DNA from: Microbacterium foliorum
GTDB lineage: Bacteria; Actinomycetota; Actinomycetes; Actinomycetales; Microbacteriaceae
Length of the DNA: 64,000 nucleotides
NCBI RefSeq assembly: GCF_006385575.1
Contig: NZ_CP041040.1
Coordinates: 1,178,001-1,242,000 of the forward strand
Direction of reading: 5' to 3'
The translations under genes were made by a program, and so were the position numbers. Of the stretch, positions 1 to 8,424 are shown piece after piece. The notes under the pieces are model-generated. The model was not told where the DNA came from, searched no databases, and saw nothing but the letters and a program-made list of their open reading frames with translations. Numbering within the stretch: position 1 is the first letter of the stretch; every line of letters begins with the position of its first letter.

Positions 1-44
1 CCCAGCAGGATGCCGACCCGGGGACCCGCTGCTGCTGACCTGCA

Positions 45-107
45 CATAGCCACCCTGCACCAGGTTGTCGCCACCCGGCACCGCGCTGTCGCCACCCGGC
101 GGCCAGC
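45..107. repeat. three imperfect 21-nt tandem repeats
   Basis: Three consecutive 21-nt units start near 45, 66 and 87. Units two and three share the exact core TGTCGCCACCCGGC (66-79 and 87-100); the first is more diverged (GCCACCCTGC). Read as codons on either strand they would give a seven-residue repeat, but no start or domain supports a gene in the part visible here. They could be the tail of a gene lying before the window or a non-coding repeat. Nothing else is seen in bases 1-139. Confidence 0.6.
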
Positions 108-139
108 GTGTCCGGAGGCGCCGGTCCTGCCTCTTGGTT

Positions 140-216
140 CACGTCGGGGCCAACACGCCAGGCGTCGCCCTTCCCAGGCCCATGCACTCGACATCTGGTG
201 TGTCGGCCCCGAAGTG
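140..216. repeat. REP-like palindromic element, copy A
   Basis: An imperfect inverted repeat has 28-nt arms at 140-167 and 189-216 (23 of 28 positions pair) and a 21-nt loop. The right arm contains ATCTGGTGTGTCGGCCCC followed by GAAGTG. The same sequence returns in the same orientation at 1203-1281. This copy lies about 36 bases beyond the stop of the minus-strand DUF559 gene, so it may also act as a transcription terminator. Its length, large loop and duplication are more like a dispersed palindromic repeat than a simple terminator. Confidence 0.75.
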
Positions 217-252
217 GGCAGCGACGCCGAGGCCGGGGACGCCGACGGGCCG

Positions 253-1113
253 TCAGCCGAGATCCTTCGCGCGGCGGAGAGCCGCCATGACGGCGGCCTG
301 CACGGAGGGCCAAGCATGGATGACCTGTGCATAGTCGAAGCGCAGGGTCTCATACCCCTGTGCCGACGCGCTGGCATCCCGGACCAGATCCTTGTGACGA
401 CGATCGTGACCGGCGTGGTTCTCACGCCCGTCGACCTCGAGGATGAGCCGCCCGCCCAGGACGAAGTCGACGCGACCGACGCCGTCGATGGTCACCTGAG
501 CTGCGAGGACGACACCGACCAGGTGAAGCCTCAGGCGGAGGATCGATTCGAGCCCGCTCTCCGAATCGTCGTGCGCGAGGTCGAAGAGCCACCGAGCGGA
601 TGCCGGCAGAGCCGCGCGTATTCGGAGTCGCGCCGCGCGTGTCAGGGCTCGACGCTGCAGAGCGGATTCGAAGGATGCGAAGAACGACTCCTCGCCCTCG
701 CAGCGGAACAGATGGATGAGAGCCGTCTCGACGTCGACGACTCCGAGGGGGACGGCCCCTCGGAAGAAGTGGCTGCGGCATCGGCATCCGTCGTGGTCAT
801 ACGTCCGTCCGCGTCCGCCGATCCAGACGTGAACGCGCTCGGCGTCTGCGAGGACCCACACTCCGTGATGACGCAGCGCCGCGCTGCAGGTGAGGGCGCC
901 GCCGTGCGCGGCGGCACGCCGGAGGGGGTCGGGGAGCGTCGGCGAGGCGAACAGTCCCGGACGGATGCGGTCGATGCGTCCTGCCCGCACAGCTCTCGTG
1001 AGGGAGGGGCGGTCGAGGCCGTGGCGCTGGAGGTGCGTTCCGCGAGCGAGGCCGCCGAGACGATCGAGGGTGGTTCGTGGATCGAGCATCCCCGCAGCGT
1101 GGCAGCTCCGCAT
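253..1113 (-). CDS. DUF559 / AbiEi-antitoxin-like domain protein
   Basis: A 286-residue protein of a type scattered through actinobacterial genomes. Residues about 10-60 (PSLTRAVRAGRIDRIRPGLF) resemble the winged-helix N-terminus of AbiEi-like antitoxins. Residues about 185-275 resemble the DUF559 branch of the Vsr-like PD-(D/E)xK nuclease fold, with E189, D216 and the E226-V-D228 motif in the expected order, followed by a basic RRHKD patch. Biological role is unknown; a DNA-binding or DNA-cleaving function is inferred from the fold. It stands alone on its strand and has a copy of the same palindromic repeat on each side. No clear ribosome binding site fixes the start: the first ATG (1113) or the ATG of MLDPRTTL (1089) are both possible. 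Confidence 0.8.
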   Translation of the reverse strand: MRSCHAAGMLDPRTTLDRLGGLARGTHLQRHGLDRPSLTRAVRAGRIDRIRPGLFASPTLPDPLRRAAAHGGALTCSAALRHHGVWVLADAERVHVWIGGRGRTYDHDGCRCRSHFFRGAVPLGVVDVETALIHLFRCEGEESFFASFESALQRRALTRAARLRIRAALPASARWLFDLAHDDSESGLESILRLRLHLVGVVLAAQVTIDGVGRVDFVLGGRLILEVDGRENHAGHDRRHKDLVRDASASAQGYETLRFDYAQVIHAWPSVQAAVMAALRRAKDLG

Positions 1114-1202
1114 GCGTGATGACGTGACGTGTGGGTGTTCTCACGGCATCGGTGCAGAAGCCGCCGCCGGGCGACCCGCTGCAGGAGCAGTGGCCCGTCA
1201 CA

Positions 1203-1281
1203 CACTTCGGGGGCCGACGCGCCAGATGCCGAACAGGAAAGCCCCCTGCGCTCGGCGTCTGGTGTGTCGGCCCCCGAAGTG
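1203..1281. repeat. REP-like palindromic element, copy B
   Basis: Inverted repeat with 30-nt arms at 1203-1232 and 1252-1281 (27 of 30 pair) and a 19-nt loop. The right arm GTCTGGTGTGTCGGCCCC plus CGAAGTG nearly repeats copy A at 189-216 in the same orientation. It lies about 18 bases past the fumC stop, between fumC and the DUF559 gene, and could terminate the upstream minus-strand operon. No other copy was noticed in the window. Confidence 0.8.
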
Positions 1282-1298
1282 GTGGGACCGGCTCAAGA

Positions 1299-2717
1299 TC
1301 AACCGGGGTGGGTCATCGAGAGCAGGTCGAGCTTCTCGTCGAGCTGCTCGAGCGTGAGGTCGCCGCGCTCGACGTACCCGAGGTCGATCACGGCGTCGCG
1401 CACCGTGATGCCCTTCGCGACCGAGTGCTTTGCGATCTTCGCCGCAGCCTCGTAGCCGATGAGCTTGTTGAGCGGGGTGACGATCGACGGGCTCATGCCG
1501 GCGAATGCCGCCGCACGGTCGAGGTTCGCCTGCAGTCCGTCGACGGTCTTGTCGGCGAGCACGCGAGACGCGTTCGCGAGCAGACGGATCGACTCGAGCA
1601 CAGCGGTGCCCATGACCGGGATGGCGACGTTCAGCTCGAAGGAGCCGGATGCGCCCGCCCACGCGACGGTAGCGTCGTTGCCGATCACTCGGGCGCAGAC
1701 CATGAGCACAGCCTCGGGAACGACCGGGTTGACCTTGCCGGGCATGATCGACGACCCGGGCTGGAGGTCGGGGATGTGCAGCTCGCCGAGACCCGTGTTG
1801 GGGCCCGAGCCCATCCAGCGGAGGTCGTTGTTGATCTTGGTCAGCGAGACCGCGATCGTGCGCAGCGCGCCCGACGCCTCGACGAGTCCGTCGCGGTTCG
1901 CCTGCGCCTCGAAGTGGTCCTTCGCCTCGGTGATCGGCAGCTCGGTCTCGGCGGCGAGCAGCTCGATGACCTTCTGCGGGAACCCGAGTGGCGTGTTGAT
2001 GCCGGTGCCGGTGGCGGTGCCGCCCAGCGGGACCTCGGCGACGCGGGGAAGCGCAGACTGCACGCGCTCGATGCCGAGGCGCATCTGACGGGCGTAGCCT
2101 CCGAACTCCTGGCCGAGCGTGACCGGGGTGGCATCCATGAGGTGCGTGCGACCGGACTTCACTGCGTCCTTCCACAGCTCGGCCTTCGCCTCGAAGGCGA
2201 CAGCGAGGTGGTCGAGCGCGGGGATCAGAGTGTCGATGAGCGCCTGCGTGACGGCGATGTGCACGGAGGTCGGGAACACGTCGTTCGACGACTGCGAGGC
2301 GTTCACGTGGTCGTTCGGGTGCACGTTCGCGCCGAGGATGCGGGTCGCGAGGGTGGCGAGCACCTCGTTCATGTTCATGTTCGACGACGTGCCGGAGCCG
2401 GTCTGGTAGGTGTCGACGGGGAACTCGCCGTCGTGGGCGCCCGCGGCGACCTCGTCGGCGGCCTGAGCGATCGCGTCGGCGATGGCGCCGTCGAGGGTTC
2501 CCAGCTCTTTGTTCGCGAGCGCAGCAGCCTTCTTGATGCGCGCGAGCGCGGCGATCTGCGTCGATTCGAGGCCCTTGCCCGAGATCGGGAAGTTCTCGAC
2601 GGCGCGCTGCGTCTGGGCGCCGTAGAGCGCGTTCACAGGGACCCGCACCTCACCCATGGTGTCGTGCTCGATGCGGTACTCCGCTGCATCGCCGCTGCGC
2701 TGGTGTGTGTCGGTCAT
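1299..2717 (-). CDS. fumC: class II fumarate hydratase
   Basis: Fumarase C interconverts fumarate and L-malate in the TCA cycle as a cytosolic homotetramer without an iron-sulfur cluster. The 472-residue length is typical. The superfamily signature [11 protein letters not shown] is present near residues 318-328, as are the substrate-loop sequences [12 protein letters not shown] and [16 protein letters not shown]. The start codon overlaps the stop of the carbonic anhydrase gene by four bases (ATGA), making this the last gene of the xseA-xseB-DUF4245-carbonic anhydrase-fumC operon. The palindrome at 1203-1281 follows the stop and may end the transcript. Confidence 0.97.
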   Translation of the reverse strand: MTDTHQRSGDAAEYRIEHDTMGEVRVPVNALYGAQTQRAVENFPISGKGLESTQIAALARIKKAAALANKELGTLDGAIADAIAQAADEVAAGAHDGEFPVDTYQTGSGTSSNMNMNEVLATLATRILGANVHPNDHVNASQSSNDVFPTSVHIAVTQALIDTLIPALDHLAVAFEAKAELWKDAVKSGRTHLMDATPVTLGQEFGGYARQMRLGIERVQSALPRVAEVPLGGTATGTGINTPLGFPQKVIELLAAETELPITEAKDHFEAQANRDGLVEASGALRTIAVSLTKINNDLRWMGSGPNTGLGELHIPDLQPGSSIMPGKVNPVVPEAVLMVCARVIGNDATVAWAGASGSFELNVAIPVMGTAVLESIRLLANASRVLADKTVDGLQANLDRAAAFAGMSPSIVTPLNKLIGYEAAAKIAKHSVAKGITVRDAVIDLGYVERGDLTLEQLDEKLDLLSMTHPG

Positions 2718-3409
2718 TCCGAACCCTCCTTGGTTGCGGGGCCGTGCCCCTCGGTGTCGATTCCGTCAGTATCGATTCCGACCGTGATGACGGGCACCGC
2801 AGTGCCCTCGGCCAGACGGTAGTTGGCGCCCACGATGCCCAGGCGGCCCTCGGAGACGGCGCTAGAGATCACCTCTGACGACTGCAGCAGGTCGCGGACG
2901 GTGTTGCGCAGGTGCTCCGCGCCGACGAGATCGGCGTCGATCTCGGCGACGGTGGTGCCACCGCTCTCGGCCAGCACCTTGCGGGCCGCCGGGACGATCG
3001 GGGCGATGAGCTTCCAGATGTGCGGCGGCAGGGGAGCGGCGTCGATGGCCGTTCCGTCGATGGCGGCGCGCACGGCGCCGCACGAGTCGTGAGCGAGGAC
3101 GACGATCAGAGGCACGTTCAGCACGGCCACCGCGTACTCGAGGCTCGCGACGATGGACTCGCCGATCACCTGACCGGCGTTGCGCACGACGAACAGGTCA
3201 CCGAGTCCGAGGTCGAAGATGATCTCCGCAGCGAGGCGCGAGTCGGAGCAGCCGAACAGCGTGGCGACCGGATGCTGTGCCGCGGCGAGGTGCCTGCGGC
3301 GAGCCACGTCCTGATTCGGGTGCTGCGGTGCATCGTCGACGAATCGCTGGTTGCCGTCCTGCATCTGCTTCCAGGCAGCAGCGGGGGTGAGCGCGTGGGT
3401 CATGTTCAC
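2714..3409 (-). CDS. beta-class carbonic anhydrase
   Basis: Catalyses reversible hydration of CO2 to bicarbonate in the cytosol, supplying bicarbonate to carboxylases. The zinc ligands of the beta class are visible: C54 within GCSDSR (with the D56/R58 dyad), H107 and C110 within AHDSCG. At 231 residues it has the usual length. The start was taken at the ATG that overlaps the stop of the preceding DUF4245 gene (ATGA); an ATG two codons later is an alternative. The stop overlaps the fumC start, so it is translationally coupled on both sides. Confidence 0.95.
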   Translation of the reverse strand: MNMTHALTPAAAWKQMQDGNQRFVDDAPQHPNQDVARRRHLAAAQHPVATLFGCSDSRLAAEIIFDLGLGDLFVVRNAGQVIGESIVASLEYAVAVLNVPLIVVLAHDSCGAVRAAIDGTAIDAAPLPPHIWKLIAPIVPAARKVLAESGGTTVAEIDADLVGAEHLRNTVRDLLQSSEVISSAVSEGRLGIVGANYRLAEGTAVPVITVGIDTDGIDTEGHGPATKEGSE

Positions 3410-4044
3410 TCCGAGAGTTCGCGGATCTGGGGGACGAGAGACTCGGCGAGTTCCGCGGTGGAGTCTGCGGAACGCGAACCGTAGAGCAGCAGGTAGTCGT
3501 CACCCGCCTGGGTTCCGATGGCGTAGGTGAGGTTCTGCTTCGCGCCGGCATCGCCGAGTGCGTAGACATCCCACTCGAGACCCCCGATCGACGTCGTGTC
3601 GGTGGGCGCGGTGCCGTTGAGTCGCTGAGGGGCCCACGAGGAGTCGGCATCGAAGGCCTGGGCGAGCTTGATGAAGCCGCGCTCGTCTTCCGCTGACGGC
3701 GCCAGGGTGACATCCCAGACCACGGTCGCGCCGCTCGTGAGCTCGGCGGTGTTGACCCGCCAGAAGTCCGCGAGGTCGGGCACGATCACGGGGCGATCCA
3801 TGCTGGATTCCACGTCGGCGGCGATGCCGACCACGTCGATCTCTCGCGTGGTCGCGGGTTCCCCGCGGGGGACGGCCAGCACGATCACCGCGACGATGGC
3901 CAGCGTGACGATCAGCGCGGCCACCAGGCTGCGAACGGTCTGACTCGACCGGTAGGCCTTGCTCGAGGCGGCCTTGCGTGCCGCTGTCTCCTCCGGGGTC
4001 TCCGGACGACCGAGCTCGGCGACGATGGGAGCCGGCTTGTTCAT
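3406..4044 (-). CDS. DUF4245 family single-pass membrane protein
   Basis: A 212-residue protein with a charged cytoplasmic N-terminus, one transmembrane helix at about residues 38-58 ([16 protein letters not shown]) and an extracytoplasmic domain of about 150 residues. I recognise it as the actinobacterial DUF4245 family, whose function is unknown. The start is the ATG of MNKPAPIV, because that codon overlaps the xseB stop (ATGA); the longer upstream reading frame is only shadow sequence from xseB. It sits mid-operon between xseB and the carbonic anhydrase gene. Confidence 0.85.
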   Translation of the reverse strand: MNKPAPIVAELGRPETPEETAARKAASSKAYRSSQTVRSLVAALIVTLAIVAVIVLAVPRGEPATTREIDVVGIAADVESSMDRPVIVPDLADFWRVNTAELTSGATVVWDVTLAPSAEDERGFIKLAQAFDADSSWAPQRLNGTAPTDTTSIGGLEWDVYALGDAGAKQNLTYAIGTQAGDDYLLLYGSRSADSTAELAESLVPQIRELSE

Positions 4045-4280
4045 GATTCGTCTCCGTCGGCGGTGCCGGTCGACGTGGCGCGCGCGGCCTCGAGGCGACG
4101 CTTCGCGCCGAGCAGCCATTCCTCGCAGCGAGCGGCGAGCGCCTCGCCGCGCTCCCAGAGAGCGAGGGACTGCTCGAGGGTCGGAGCGCCCTGTTCGAGC
4201 TCGGAGACGACCTTCACCAGCTCGTCGCGAGCGGCCTCGAATGACAGCGTGTCCACGGGGGTGTCGTTCAGCGCACTCAC
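4041..4280 (-). CDS. xseB: exodeoxyribonuclease VII small subunit
   Basis: Small helical subunit of exonuclease VII, which degrades single-stranded DNA together with XseA. The 79-residue protein has the family pattern [18 protein letters not shown] followed by [14 protein letters not shown] and a short acidic tail. It follows xseA by about 31 bases on the same strand, the standard gene order, and its stop overlaps the next start. Stoichiometry with XseA in the enzyme is several small subunits per large one (family knowledge). Confidence 0.95.
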   Translation of the reverse strand: MSALNDTPVDTLSFEAARDELVKVVSELEQGAPTLEQSLALWERGEALAARCEEWLLGAKRRLEAARATSTGTADGDES

Positions 4281-4311
4281 GCCTCCATCCTACGCCGTGC
4301 GCAGGACACGC

Positions 4312-5604
4312 TCAGTCGGAGCGGGGCACCGGTGCTTCCTCTATCTCGCCCTCCGAGAGTGCCGCGACAGAGCCGCGGTCGACGGTGATCGTCAGCCTGC
4401 TGCCCGCCGGAGCATCCGCGGCGTCCCGGAGGATCACCCCGCCGTCGAGGTGAGCGATCGCGTAGCCGCGCGACAGCGTGGCTGCGGGAGAGAGCGCCCG
4501 CAGGGATGCTCGCAGCTCGCTGGTCGCCCGGCCGGCCGCATCGTGCTGGCGCGTGATCGTGTCGCGTCCGCGAGACAGCAGCAGCCACACGTCCTGAGAA
4601 CGCGAGTCGATGATCGGGTCGGGAGACCGCAGCGAGGGGCGCGAGCGCAGCTGCTCGAGTTGCGCGATGTCGTGCGAGAGCCGCTGCGTCAATCTCGTCG
4701 TCGCTCTCGAGCGCAGCTGTGCGATCAGCGCCCGCTGCTCGCTGACGTCCGGGACGACGCGCTTCGCGGAATCCGTCGGAGTCGAGGCGCGCAGATCGGC
4801 GACGTCGTCGAGCAGGGGGTGATCGTTCTCGTGCCCGATCGCGCTGACGATCGGCGTGGATGCTGCCGCCACAGCCCTCACGAGACGCTCGTCGCTGAAC
4901 CCGAGAAGCGTCTGCGGATCGCCACCGCCTCGGGCGATGACGATCACGTCGACATCGGGGTCGGCGTCGAGACGCGCCAGCGCTGCGAGCGTCTCCGGCA
5001 CGCACCGGTCGCCCTGCACGGCCGCGTACTCGGTGCGGAAGCGCACCTGGGGCCAGCGCAGCTCCGCGTTGCGGTGCACGTCCTTCTCGGCGTCGGACTT
5101 CTCGCCCGTGATCAGACCGATCACATGCGGGAGGAAGGGCAGTCGCTTCTTGCGCGAGGGATCGAACAGACCCTCCTGGCGCAGCTGCAGTCGGAGCTTC
5201 TCGAGCTTCTCGAGCTGATCGCCGAGACCGACGTGCTTCATCGCGGAGACGGCGAAGCTGAAGTCACCGGCCTTCACGAAGTAGTCGGCCTTGACCGCGG
5301 CCACGACATGGTCGCCCACTGCCAGATCTCCGGGGATCCTCGGGCGCACACTCGACCAGATGCGGATCGAGATCTGCGCGTCGGAGCGAGTGTCCTTGAG
5401 GCGGGCGAAGATGTTGCCGCCGCGCACGTTCCAGGAGGTGATCTCGCCCTCGACCCACACGGTGTTCCAGCGGGCCACGAAGTCGCGGATCGTGGCGTTC
5501 AGGCGTGCGACCGACGTGGGAGCATCGGCCGATGAGTCGCGCGGAGCGACCGCATCCGCCGGTGGAGTCTCGCCCGATTTCGTCGAGGCTTCGAAGACCG
5601 TCAT
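4312..5604 (-). CDS. xseA: exodeoxyribonuclease VII large subunit
   Basis: Catalytic subunit of exonuclease VII (430 residues). An N-terminal OB-fold (about residues 30-130, including VEGEITSWNVRGGNIFARLKD) binds single-stranded DNA. The exonuclease domain holds DVIVIARGGG and the SAIGHENDHPLLDDVADLR segment typical of the family, followed by a long helical region that binds XseB. It is the first gene of the five-gene minus-strand operon ending with fumC and is divergent from ispH. The ATG start is the first in the frame after the short intergenic region. Confidence 0.96.
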   Translation of the reverse strand: MTVFEASTKSGETPPADAVAPRDSSADAPTSVARLNATIRDFVARWNTVWVEGEITSWNVRGGNIFARLKDTRSDAQISIRIWSSVRPRIPGDLAVGDHVVAAVKADYFVKAGDFSFAVSAMKHVGLGDQLEKLEKLRLQLRQEGLFDPSRKKRLPFLPHVIGLITGEKSDAEKDVHRNAELRWPQVRFRTEYAAVQGDRCVPETLAALARLDADPDVDVIVIARGGGDPQTLLGFSDERLVRAVAAASTPIVSAIGHENDHPLLDDVADLRASTPTDSAKRVVPDVSEQRALIAQLRSRATTRLTQRLSHDIAQLEQLRSRPSLRSPDPIIDSRSQDVWLLLSRGRDTITRQHDAAGRATSELRASLRALSPAATLSRGYAIAHLDGGVILRDAADAPAGSRLTITVDRGSVAALSEGEIEEAPVPRSD

Positions 5605-5646
5605 CCGCTCAGTGCACCTTCCCGCTCCTGCTCAGGTTGTCGACGG

Positions 5647-5652
5647 TAGAAT
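5647..5652 (+). promoter_or_regulatory. probable -10 box of leaderless ispH
   Basis: TAGAAT lies exactly 6 nt upstream of the ispH GTG, so transcription would begin at or next to the start codon. No convincing -35 hexamer is seen. The same hexamer-N6-start spacing recurs at many genes in this window. Confidence 0.6.
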
Positions 5653-5658
5653 TCGAGA

Positions 5659-6738
5659 GTGACCTCGACTGCCGTTCATCTGCCCCTTCCGCGCGTTCCA
5701 CGAGTACGTGGGGCGGCCGGGCGGCTTCAGGATAACCCGGTCGTCGGGAACAAGCGCGTTCTGCTCGCCGCTCCGCGCGGATACTGCGCCGGCGTCGACC
5801 GCGCTGTGGTCGCCGTCGAGAAGGCGCTCGAGCGCTACGGAGCTCCCGTCTACGTGCGCAAGCAGATCGTCCACAACATCCATGTGGTGTCCGAGCTCGA
5901 AGAGAAGGGCGCGATCTTCGTCGAGGAGGTCGACGAGGTTCCCGAGGGCGCACATGTCGTCTTCAGCGCGCACGGCGTCTCACCCGCCGTCGTCGAGGCG
6001 GCATCGGACCGCGGCCTCCACGCGATCGACGCGACCTGTCCGCTGGTCACGAAGGTGCACCGCGAGGCCGTCCGATTCGCCCGCGACGATTTCGAGATCC
6101 TGCTCATCGGCCACGAAGGCCACGAAGAGGTCGAGGGCACTGCCGGGGAAGCCCCCGAGCACGTGACCATCGTGAACTCGCCGGACGAAGCCGACACCGT
6201 GCAGGTGAAGGATCCGTCGAAGGTCGTCTGGCTCTCGCAGACCACGCTCTCGGTCGACGAGACCATGGAGACGGTGAACCGCCTGCGGGCTCGGTTCCCC
6301 GAGATGCACAGTCCGCCGTCCGATGACATCTGCTACGCGACGCAGAACCGTCAGGTCGCCATCAAGAAGGTGGCGGCGAACGCGGATCTCGTGATCGTCG
6401 TCGGATCGGCGAACTCGTCGAACTCGGTGCGTCTGGTCGAGGTCGCACTCGAGTACGGCGCGAAGGCCGCCTATCGCGTGGACTATGCCGAAGAGGTCAA
6501 GCAGGAGTGGCTCGACGGCGTAGCCACGGTCGGCGTCACCAGCGGAGCGTCAGTGCCCGAGGTCCTCGTCCGCGAGGTCCTCGATGCGCTCGACGGAGCG
6601 GGGTACCGCGATGTCGAAGAGGTCAAGACGGCGGAGGAAGACCTGATCTTCTCGCTGCCCAAGGAGCTTCGCCAGGATTCCCAGGGCCAGCGCGATGCGC
6701 GTGCACTGGGAGGTCGTTCCTCCAGCGGGAACGCCTGA
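5659..6738 (+). CDS. ispH: 4-hydroxy-3-methylbut-2-enyl diphosphate reductase
   Basis: Last enzyme of the MEP isoprenoid pathway: converts HMBPP to IPP and DMAPP using a [4Fe-4S] cluster. The three conserved cluster cysteines are visible at C43 (GYCAGV), C127 (DATCPLV) and C225 (ICYATQNRQ). At 359 residues it has a slightly extended N-terminus of about 30 residues compared with compact homologues. The GTG start fits the leaderless promoter spacing. Its stop is followed within three bases by the start of an IclR-type regulator gene, suggesting co-transcription. Confidence 0.96.
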   Translation: MTSTAVHLPLPRVPRVRGAAGRLQDNPVVGNKRVLLAAPRGYCAGVDRAVVAVEKALERYGAPVYVRKQIVHNIHVVSELEEKGAIFVEEVDEVPEGAHVVFSAHGVSPAVVEAASDRGLHAIDATCPLVTKVHREAVRFARDDFEILLIGHEGHEEVEGTAGEAPEHVTIVNSPDEADTVQVKDPSKVVWLSQTTLSVDETMETVNRLRARFPEMHSPPSDDICYATQNRQVAIKKVAANADLVIVVGSANSSNSVRLVEVALEYGAKAAYRVDYAEEVKQEWLDGVATVGVTSGASVPEVLVREVLDALDGAGYRDVEEVKTAEEDLIFSLPKELRQDSQGQRDARALGGRSSSGNA

Positions 6739-6740
6739 CG

Positions 6741-7532
6741 GTGGCCGCCACAGAGGCGGCGCCCACGCTGATCGGCTCAGTGCAACGTGCTCTCCGACTG
6801 GTCGACATGGTCGCGAACTCGTCACGGCCGGTGCCGGTCAAGACTCTCGCGGCGCGGACCGGTCTCACCCCGGGTACGACATACAACCTCGTGCGGACGC
6901 TGGTGCACGAGGGCTACCTCGTGACCGAACCCGACGGTCTGGTCCTCGGCGAGAACTTCCCGGCTTTTCGGAAGCACTCCGATGCGGGCGGCGTGTTCTT
7001 CGCCCACGTCCGCGCCGCGCTGCGCCACGCCACGGAGGAAGTGGGCGCCACCGCGTACCTCTCCCGCTACGAGGATGGCGAGCTGCACCTCGTCGACATC
7101 GTGGATGCTGCTCGCAGCACGCGGATCGATCTGTCGGTCGGTCTCGACTCGAGCGCGCACGCGACGGCGCTCGGCAAGCAGATCCTCGCCGATCTGAGTC
7201 GCGAGGAGCGGATGGACTATCTCTCGCGTCACCCGCTGGAGCAGCTCACATCTCGCACGATCAGAGACCCGCGTGCTCTGCTGGCGGCGCTCGATCGTTG
7301 TCGGGGATTCGCCGTGGATTGCGAGGAATACGCGATCGGCAATGCCTGTGTCGCCGTTCCGGTGATCGCTCCGAACGTCCGGGCGTCACTCGCGGTCTCG
7401 CTTCCGGTGGGTCATCCGCGTCTCGAGCACGGCCTCGTCGAGAAGCTCAAGGTGGTGGCGCGGCGGCTCTCGCTGCAGTTGGGTGCGGATGCACTGGGCG
7501 GAAGCACATCCCGTCTCGCGACCTCGCTCTGA
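6741..7532 (+). CDS. IclR family transcriptional regulator
   Basis: A 263-residue regulator with an N-terminal winged helix-turn-helix (about residues 10-70, IGSVQRALRLVDMVANSS through TPGTTYNLVRTLVHEGYL) and a C-terminal IclR effector-binding domain ending in the typical LKVVARRLSLQLG helix. IclR proteins are mostly repressors or dual regulators of catabolic genes; the effector cannot be deduced. The GTG start three bases after the ispH stop was chosen because the HTH begins shortly after it and the longer frame runs through ispH. No obvious target operon adjoins it. Confidence 0.9.
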   Translation: MAATEAAPTLIGSVQRALRLVDMVANSSRPVPVKTLAARTGLTPGTTYNLVRTLVHEGYLVTEPDGLVLGENFPAFRKHSDAGGVFFAHVRAALRHATEEVGATAYLSRYEDGELHLVDIVDAARSTRIDLSVGLDSSAHATALGKQILADLSREERMDYLSRHPLEQLTSRTIRDPRALLAALDRCRGFAVDCEEYAIGNACVAVPVIAPNVRASLAVSLPVGHPRLEHGLVEKLKVVARRLSLQLGADALGGSTSRLATSL

Positions 7533-7639
7533 CGATCGCCGCCCCGCCGTGTTGCGGCTCTTCACTATCTGAAGAAGTGCCACTGGTGCTCGGGCACGCG
7601 CTTTCCCTAACATGTGAGGTGTAGTCGTCTGTGCAATCG

Positions 7640-7755
7640 GCGCTACCGGTGGTGGAACGTCCCCAGCGTTCCTCGACCCACTTGGATGACGAGCGTCCCC
7701 AGCGTTCCGAGTCCGCGGCCCCGAGGAGTCCCCACTCCTCCGGGGCCGCCATCAT
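7640..7755 (+). ncRNA. candidate 6C-like small RNA with two C-loop hairpins
   Basis: The 278-nt gap between the IclR gene and the next gene holds two copies of CGTCCCCAGCGTTCC (7658-7672 and 7694-7708). In each copy the bases around a UCCCCAG loop can pair: GGAACG with CGTTCC in the first, GAGCG with CGTTC in the second (one G-U). They are followed by a strong GC-rich stem at 7715-7749. Two short stems with C-rich loops before a terminator is the architecture of the actinobacterial 6C RNA family, though the loops here show four C, not six. A TAACAT hexamer at 7608-7613 could be the -10 box. Exact ends are uncertain. Confidence 0.5.
7715..7749 (+). terminator. GC-rich stem-loop, probable terminator
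   Basis: Left arm GCGGCCCCGAGGAG pairs with CTCCTCCGGGGCCGC, leaving one bulged base and a 6-nt loop. No long T run follows. It would end the IclR transcript and/or the candidate small RNA before the next promoter at 7799. Confidence 0.65.
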
Positions 7756-7798
7756 GTTCGGCGCTCGCAGTCTGTGAGGACCTCCTAGCCGATCGGAC

Positions 7799-7804
7799 TA
7801 GCAT
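7799..7804 (+). promoter_or_regulatory. probable -10 box, leaderless
   Basis: TAGCAT sits 6 nt before the ATG at 7811, matching the leaderless spacing seen elsewhere in the window. Confidence 0.6.
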
Positions 7805-7810
7805 GCTGGG

Positions 7811-8341
7811 ATGACGGACCAGCGGCCCCAGTACGGCGAAATCGCGACCCTCGATGAGCAGCGAAGGGCAGCAGGGCTGCCTCCGCTGGATGAGGTTCCC
7901 GCCGTCGAGGTGGGTGCAGCGCCGGCACCGGCTGACGGCGCAAGGGTCGATTCGGCCGCTGCGCGTGCGCGCCCGGTCGATCGATTCGTGACGATCGCTC
8001 TGCTCGCCTACGGTCTGGTGAACGTGGTCATGACGGGCCTGTCATACCTGGACTTCGCCACTGCGATGAATCAGATGATGAGCGTGCTCGGCGTCGATGG
8101 GGATTTCACGAACTACGCCGAGGGCAGGACCTGGGGCACGATCGCCGCGATCGTCCTCGCTGTCGGCTGGTCGCTCACCGCGTATTTCTCCATCCGTCGA
8201 CTGCGCACTCGCAAACTCTCCTGGTGGGTGCCGCTCGTCGGTGCGGCCATCACCCTGCTCGTGGCGTCGGTCTGCGCGGCCATTCCGCTGATGAACGATC
8301 CGGCATTCATCGACTTCGTCGCCAACACCGCCGGGCAGTAG
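7811..8341 (+). CDS. DUF6264-type membrane protein
   Basis: A 176-residue integral membrane protein. A proline/alanine-rich cytoplasmic N-terminus of about 55 residues is followed by three hydrophobic helices, near residues 58-78 (FVTIALLAYGLVNVVMTGLSY), 105-125 (WGTIAAIVLAVGWSLTAYFS) and 137-158 (WWVPLVGAAITLLVASVCAA). I recognise it as a small Microbacteriaceae family (DUF6264) of unknown function. The stop codon lies in the first copy of a 16-nt repeat that is duplicated 22 bases downstream. Confidence 0.75.
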   Translation: MTDQRPQYGEIATLDEQRRAAGLPPLDEVPAVEVGAAPAPADGARVDSAAARARPVDRFVTIALLAYGLVNVVMTGLSYLDFATAMNQMMSVLGVDGDFTNYAEGRTWGTIAAIVLAVGWSLTAYFSIRRLRTRKLSWWVPLVGAAITLLVASVCAAIPLMNDPAFIDFVANTAGQ

Positions 8342-8367
8342 GCGGAAGACAGCCGGGCAGTAGGCGG
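8330..8367. repeat. 16-nt direct repeat, 22-nt period
   Basis: GCCGGGCAGTAGGCGG occurs at 8330-8345 and again at 8352-8367. The TAG in the first copy is the stop codon of the upstream gene; the second copy is untranslated. It looks like a recent small tandem duplication. Confidence 0.8.
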
Positions 8368-8376
8368 CTGAACGAC

Positions 8377-8408
8377 AGGTGCCCCCGGCCGATCGGCCGG
8401 GGGCACCT
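8377..8408. terminator. bidirectional terminator, perfect 32-nt palindrome
   Basis: A perfect palindrome with arms AGGTGCCCCCGGCCGA and its exact complement and no spare loop bases. It lies between the convergent ends of the DUF6264-type gene and fbaA and would form a strong hairpin in RNA from either strand. Confidence 0.85.
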
Positions 8409-8424
8409 CGCTGTCGGAAGGACG

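Noticed and set aside
45..107. CRISPR array at the window start
   Set aside because: Only three imperfect 21-nt units directly abutting, without spacers or cas genes.
10..1119. Long open frame (369 residues) on the plus strand opposite the DUF559 gene
   Set aside because: It has low-complexity arginine/alanine/glutamate composition and no domain, and is the antisense shadow of the minus-strand gene, which shows the expected nuclease motifs.
1131..2822. 563-residue plus-strand open frame over fumC and carbonic anhydrase
   Set aside because: It is antisense to two clearly recognised enzymes and has the repetitive acidic/arginine composition of a G+C-rich shadow frame.
7447..7755. Minus-strand 102-residue frame with a repeated RWGRS segment
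   Set aside because: The repeat comes from the DNA-level CGTCCCCAGCGTTCC repeat, which is better explained by RNA hairpins; the frame overlaps the IclR gene antisense and has no start signal.
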